Shown here one piece after another: positions 61,245 through 64,000 of a DNA stretch of 64,000 bases (position 1 is its first letter; the number at the start of each line of letters is the position of its first letter). The stretch comes from Thermoanaerobacter kivui. Its GTDB lineage: Bacteria > Bacillota > Thermoanaerobacteria > Thermoanaerobacterales > Thermoanaerobacteraceae. The DNA lies in assembly GCF_000763575.1 (NCBI RefSeq), contig NZ_CP009170.1, positions 1,677,501-1,741,500 on the forward strand, given 5' to 3'. Both the position numbers and the translations under genes were made by a program. Under the pieces are notes generated by a model. That model was not told the DNA's origin and searched no databases. It was given only the letters and a program-made list of their open reading frames with translations.

Positions 61245-62870
61245 TTATTTTTCTATATACGTCCACTTCCAATCGTTATCCACACCAACTGCATGTCTTA
61301 CTATGCCTTTTATGTAATCCTGCTGTACATATGCGGTAGCTGAAAAGAACAACGGAGAAATTGGCATTTCCTCCATCAGAATTTTTTCAGCCTTTTTCAT
61401 GTTTTCCATTCTAATTTTATTGTCATTTGTTTGTTTTGCTTGCTGAATCAATTTGTCATATTCGGAATTTGAATAAAATACGCGATTTGGCTGACCGCTT
61501 GTTTGTGTAACCCACAAATCCAAAAATGTCATCGGGTCATTGTAATCGGCGCCCCATCTCGTCAGCATAACATCAAATTGTCCCTGAGAATACATTTGAA
61601 GCCTTATCTTAAAAGGTACATTTTGCAATTCAACATTAATACCCAAATTTTTCTTCCAGAACTCTTGAATAGCTTGGGACTCTCTTTTTGCAACATCTGT
61701 ATCATCTGCTATTAATACAATCCTGGGCAAAGTGGTTATATTTAACTCTTTCATGCCTTTTGCCAGTAGCTCTTTCGCCTTTTGTACATCTTCTTTAAAC
61801 AAATCCCCTACTTCTTTTCTAAATTCTCCATTTTCGCCTGGAATCCCGTATGGTACAAATCCATAAGCAGGAAAAGAACCGTCTTTTAATACATTTTCTG
61901 TTAATTCTTTTCTGCTTATCGACAAACCAAAAGCTTTCCTTATATTTTCATTCTTAAATACTGGATTTTTAGTGTTAAATGCCAAAAAATACGTAAAACC
62001 ATTGGGATGTATTTGAACTTTATCTTTATATTTTTCTACATAATCTCCAGTAACACTAATCACATCATATTGGCCTGCATCAAAATTTTGTGCCACAGTA
62101 TTCATGTCCTTTATCATATCAAAATCTATTTCATCCAATTTAACATTATCCTTATCCCAATATTTATCATTTTTCACTAATACAATGTTTTGTTCATGAT
62201 TCCATTCTTTTAATATAAAAGGTCCGCTGTATACAAGGGTATCTGGAGTTGTTGCCAGTTTGTCTCCCACTTTTTCTACAAAAGATTTTTCGAGTGGAAA
62301 ATATGTTACAAAAGCTGTCAAACTTAAAAAATACGGGGTGGGCGCCTCTAAATCCACTTGCAGTGTTTTATCATCTAATGCCTTTACACCTACTTCATCA
62401 GCGGTGACTTTTCCCGCATTATATTTTTCAGCATTTTTAATAGGGAACATTATGTAAGCATAATCTGAAGCGGTTTTTGGGTCTAACGCTCTCTTCCAAG
62501 AATATTCAAAATCATATGCTGTTATAGGATTGCCATCACTCCAATAAATATTATCTTTTAAATAAAAGGTATAATGTAAGCCATCTTCTGATATTTTCCA
62601 ATCTTTAGCTAAACCTGAACCTTTTTGGGGTTTTTCGTCTGGTCCAAGTCTTACTAAACCTTCAAGCACAGCATTAAGCACCTGGAATGAAACCCCATCT
62701 GTTGTCGTTTGAGGATCTAAACGAGGAGGTTCTTCACCAAGATTCAACCTTAAAACTTGTTTTTTATCTTCCTGATTTGCACTGTTTTGTTGTGTTTTAG
62801 AACTGCATCCTGATAAAGCAACAGATAAAAGAAAAATAAACACCATCAAATAAACAGTAACTTTCCGCAT
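61245..62870 (-). CDS. Oligopeptide ABC transporter substrate-binding lipoprotein (OppA-like)
   Basis: A 541-residue SBP_bac_5 protein with a lipoprotein signal (lipobox LSGC, lipidated Cys near 22), then a dipeptide/oligopeptide-binding domain (LNLGEEPPRLDPQTTTDG; DPKTASDYAY; QPNRVFYSN). It captures peptides outside the membrane. No permease or ATPase genes are adjacent, so it may serve a transporter coded elsewhere, as orphan OppA proteins do. The ATG at 62870 follows GGGGGA; the much earlier in-frame ATG at 62933 lies in the promoter. Confidence 0.93.
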   Translation of the reverse strand: MRKVTVYLMVFIFLLSVALSGCSSKTQQNSANQEDKKQVLRLNLGEEPPRLDPQTTTDGVSFQVLNAVLEGLVRLGPDEKPQKGSGLAKDWKISEDGLHYTFYLKDNIYWSDGNPITAYDFEYSWKRALDPKTASDYAYIMFPIKNAEKYNAGKVTADEVGVKALDDKTLQVDLEAPTPYFLSLTAFVTYFPLEKSFVEKVGDKLATTPDTLVYSGPFILKEWNHEQNIVLVKNDKYWDKDNVKLDEIDFDMIKDMNTVAQNFDAGQYDVISVTGDYVEKYKDKVQIHPNGFTYFLAFNTKNPVFKNENIRKAFGLSISRKELTENVLKDGSFPAYGFVPYGIPGENGEFRKEVGDLFKEDVQKAKELLAKGMKELNITTLPRIVLIADDTDVAKRESQAIQEFWKKNLGINVELQNVPFKIRLQMYSQGQFDVMLTRWGADYNDPMTFLDLWVTQTSGQPNRVFYSNSEYDKLIQQAKQTNDNKIRMENMKKAEKILMEEMPISPLFFSATAYVQQDYIKGIVRHAVGVDNDWKWTYIEK

Positions 62871-62904
62871 AAGCATTCCCCCATTTCTTATATTGACAAG
62901 AGAA

Positions 62905-62933
62905 ATTGTACCACTGAAAGTTTCTTCTTTCAA
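62905..62933 (-). promoter_or_regulatory. Promoter of the oppA-like gene
   Basis: On the minus strand TTGAAA (62928-62933), 17 bases and TACAAT (62905-62910), about 35 bases before the ATG. Confidence 0.82.
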
Positions 62934-63077
62934 CGAAAGGAATTTTATCTTTTCTTTAAATTTTTTAATAAATATTTAAAGTTATAAATCACAGCTAAAC
63001 TTATTTCAAAACCCTTCCGAAATAATGTGTGAAAATGTATAATAATTATAAACAATAAAATTTTTGGGGGTTACACA

Positions 63078-64000
63078 ATGAACAGCAATGATATCATCTT
63101 TGCCCTTGACATTGGCACAAGGGTAGTAGTTGGAATAGTAGGTGTTGGAAACAACGGCAAATTCAGTGTACTTGCTGTCGAACAAATGGAACATGAAAAT
63201 AGGGTGATGTTTGACGGACAAGTTCATGATATAGATAAAGTTGCTAATGTCATTGTGAAAATAAAAGAAAAACTTGAAAATTCTTTGAACATAAAATTAA
63301 GAGAAGTATGCATTGCTGCAGCAGGAAGGTCTTTAAAAACTCAACTTGCAAGAGCAGAAAAAAATATTGAAGAAGAACATGAAATAACAATAGAAGATAT
63401 AAATAATTTAGAATTAGAAGCTCTTGAAATCGCACAAAATGCCGTCATCTCTCAATCAGGACTTACAAAATACCATACTGTTGGCTACACAGTCTCTAAT
63501 TATTACTTAAATGGTTTGCCTATCACTAATTTAAAAGGGCATAAAGGACATGAAATAGCAGTTGAAATTTTGGCAACTTTTTTGCCTTATGACGTTGTTG
63601 AAGGTCTTTATGCTGCAGTAAAAAACGCAGGCCTTGAAGTTTCTTACATCACGTTAGAACCTATTGCAGCAATAAATGTCGCCATAAAGCCTGAAATCCG
63701 AATGTTAAATATCGCTCTTGTCGATATAGGTGCTGGTACTTCTGATATCGCTATATCAAAAGAAGGAAATATAATCGCATATTCTATGGTGCCTTATGCA
63801 GGAGACGAAATCACAGAAAGCATTGCTACCCATTACCTTACTGATTTTAATACTGCTGAGAAAATAAAAAAGAGCACAAAAAGCGAAATAAAATTTAAAG
63901 ATATCCTCAATATAGAACATAAAGTAACAAGAGATGAAGTTGTTGAAGTTATCATGCCTCAAATCAAAACATTAGCCCAAAAAATATGCGATGAAATTGT
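63078..64000 (+). CDS. FtsA/PilM-family actin-like protein (partial, runs off the right edge)
   Basis: From ATG 63078 (GGGGG 8 bases upstream) the frame is open to the window end, 307 codons. The N-terminal phosphate-1 motif (IFALDIGTRVVVGIVG), an SHS2-like region (VCIAAAGRSLKTQLARA) and phosphate-2 motif (IALVDIGAGTSDIAISKEG) are typical of FtsA/PilM actin-fold ATPases. Clostridial homologues are usually named cell division protein FtsA, but several such paralogues exist, so septal function is not certain. A TATAAT lies near 63041. Confidence 0.85.
   Translation, partial: MNSNDIIFALDIGTRVVVGIVGVGNNGKFSVLAVEQMEHENRVMFDGQVHDIDKVANVIVKIKEKLENSLNIKLREVCIAAAGRSLKTQLARAEKNIEEEHEITIEDINNLELEALEIAQNAVISQSGLTKYHTVGYTVSNYYLNGLPITNLKGHKGHEIAVEILATFLPYDVVEGLYAAVKNAGLEVSYITLEPIAAINVAIKPEIRMLNIALVDIGAGTSDIAISKEGNIIAYSMVPYAGDEITESIATHYLTDFNTAEKIKKSTKSEIKFKDILNIEHKVTRDEVVEVIMPQIKTLAQKICDEI

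Noticed and set aside
1-64000. CRISPR array, prophage or replication origin
   Set aside because: No regularly spaced repeats, phage structural genes or DnaA-box clusters were seen on reading.

Overview
The window looks like chromosome of a thermophilic, anaerobic, spore-forming Firmicute close to Thermoanaerobacter. The base composition is AT-rich. The genes include [FeFe]-hydrogenase maturase HydE, a branched-polyamine synthase (BpsA, typical of thermophiles), HPr kinase, an L-box/lysA unit, and a clostridial-type ftsEX-ctp-uvrBA block. Genus is inferred from gene content only; no 16S gene is present.

Layout. 1-6.1 kb: redox and metal-cofactor genes (yedF, hydE, a metallo-beta-lactamase-fold protein, two NifX-like proteins flanking two MinD-type ATPases with inserted ferredoxin domains, DUF5320). 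6.2-9.8 kb: a frameshifted dynamin-like GTPase, then uspA and a CPA2-type antiporter behind TWO tandem fluoride riboswitches. 10-13.1 kb: methyltransferase, unknown small genes, bpsA, and a broken small gene. 13.1-15.8 kb: an operon for an MFS transporter, a zinc-ribbon/HEAT protein, a coiled-coil protein and a DUF6062 protein, behind a THIRD fluoride riboswitch. 15.9-18.3 kb: two related tiny membrane proteins, one with a sequestered ribosome-binding site, and a class B PBP. 18.5-20.2 kb: an IS110-type transposase fragment inside a broken solute-binding-protein gene. 20.2-29 kb: sugar genes (transaldolase-like, galE, D-glycerate dehydrogenase, AEC transporter, LacI regulator), with a heavily decayed galK and a mosaic of Gfo/Idh and sugar-isomerase fragments. 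29-38 kb: the Memo/AMMECR1 and radical-SAM pair, acyl-CoA ligase, ROK glucokinase, PHP phosphatase, hprK, birA. 38.1-38.5 kb: a GC-rich, inverted-repeat element flanked by 13-bp direct repeats. 38.5-55.3 kb: a long leftward division/repair array (CdaR-like regulator, ftsE, ftsX, M23 peptidase, ctp, PDZ protein, comB, uvrB, uvrA, FHA, ftsW, pbp, uvrC). 55.5-64 kb: MsmX-type ATPase, small membrane proteins, lysine riboswitch and lysA, L25/Ctc, tRNA-Arg(CCG), HAD hydrolase, OppA-like lipoprotein, and the start of an FtsA-like gene running off the right edge.

Most interesting system: three fluoride aptamers within 6.2 kb govern two leftward operons. One encodes an antiporter plus UspA. The other encodes DUF6062, coiled-coil, HEAT and MFS proteins. 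Neither CrcB/Fluc nor a CLC-F exporter is seen in the window, so these operons may be the local fluoride defence. The tandem aptamers appear to combine transcriptional termination with Shine-Dalgarno masking.

Caution: at least five genes are broken by what looks like one missing base, most often in an A-run. This may be real decay, transcriptional slippage or a consensus error, so intactness calls should be checked against raw reads.
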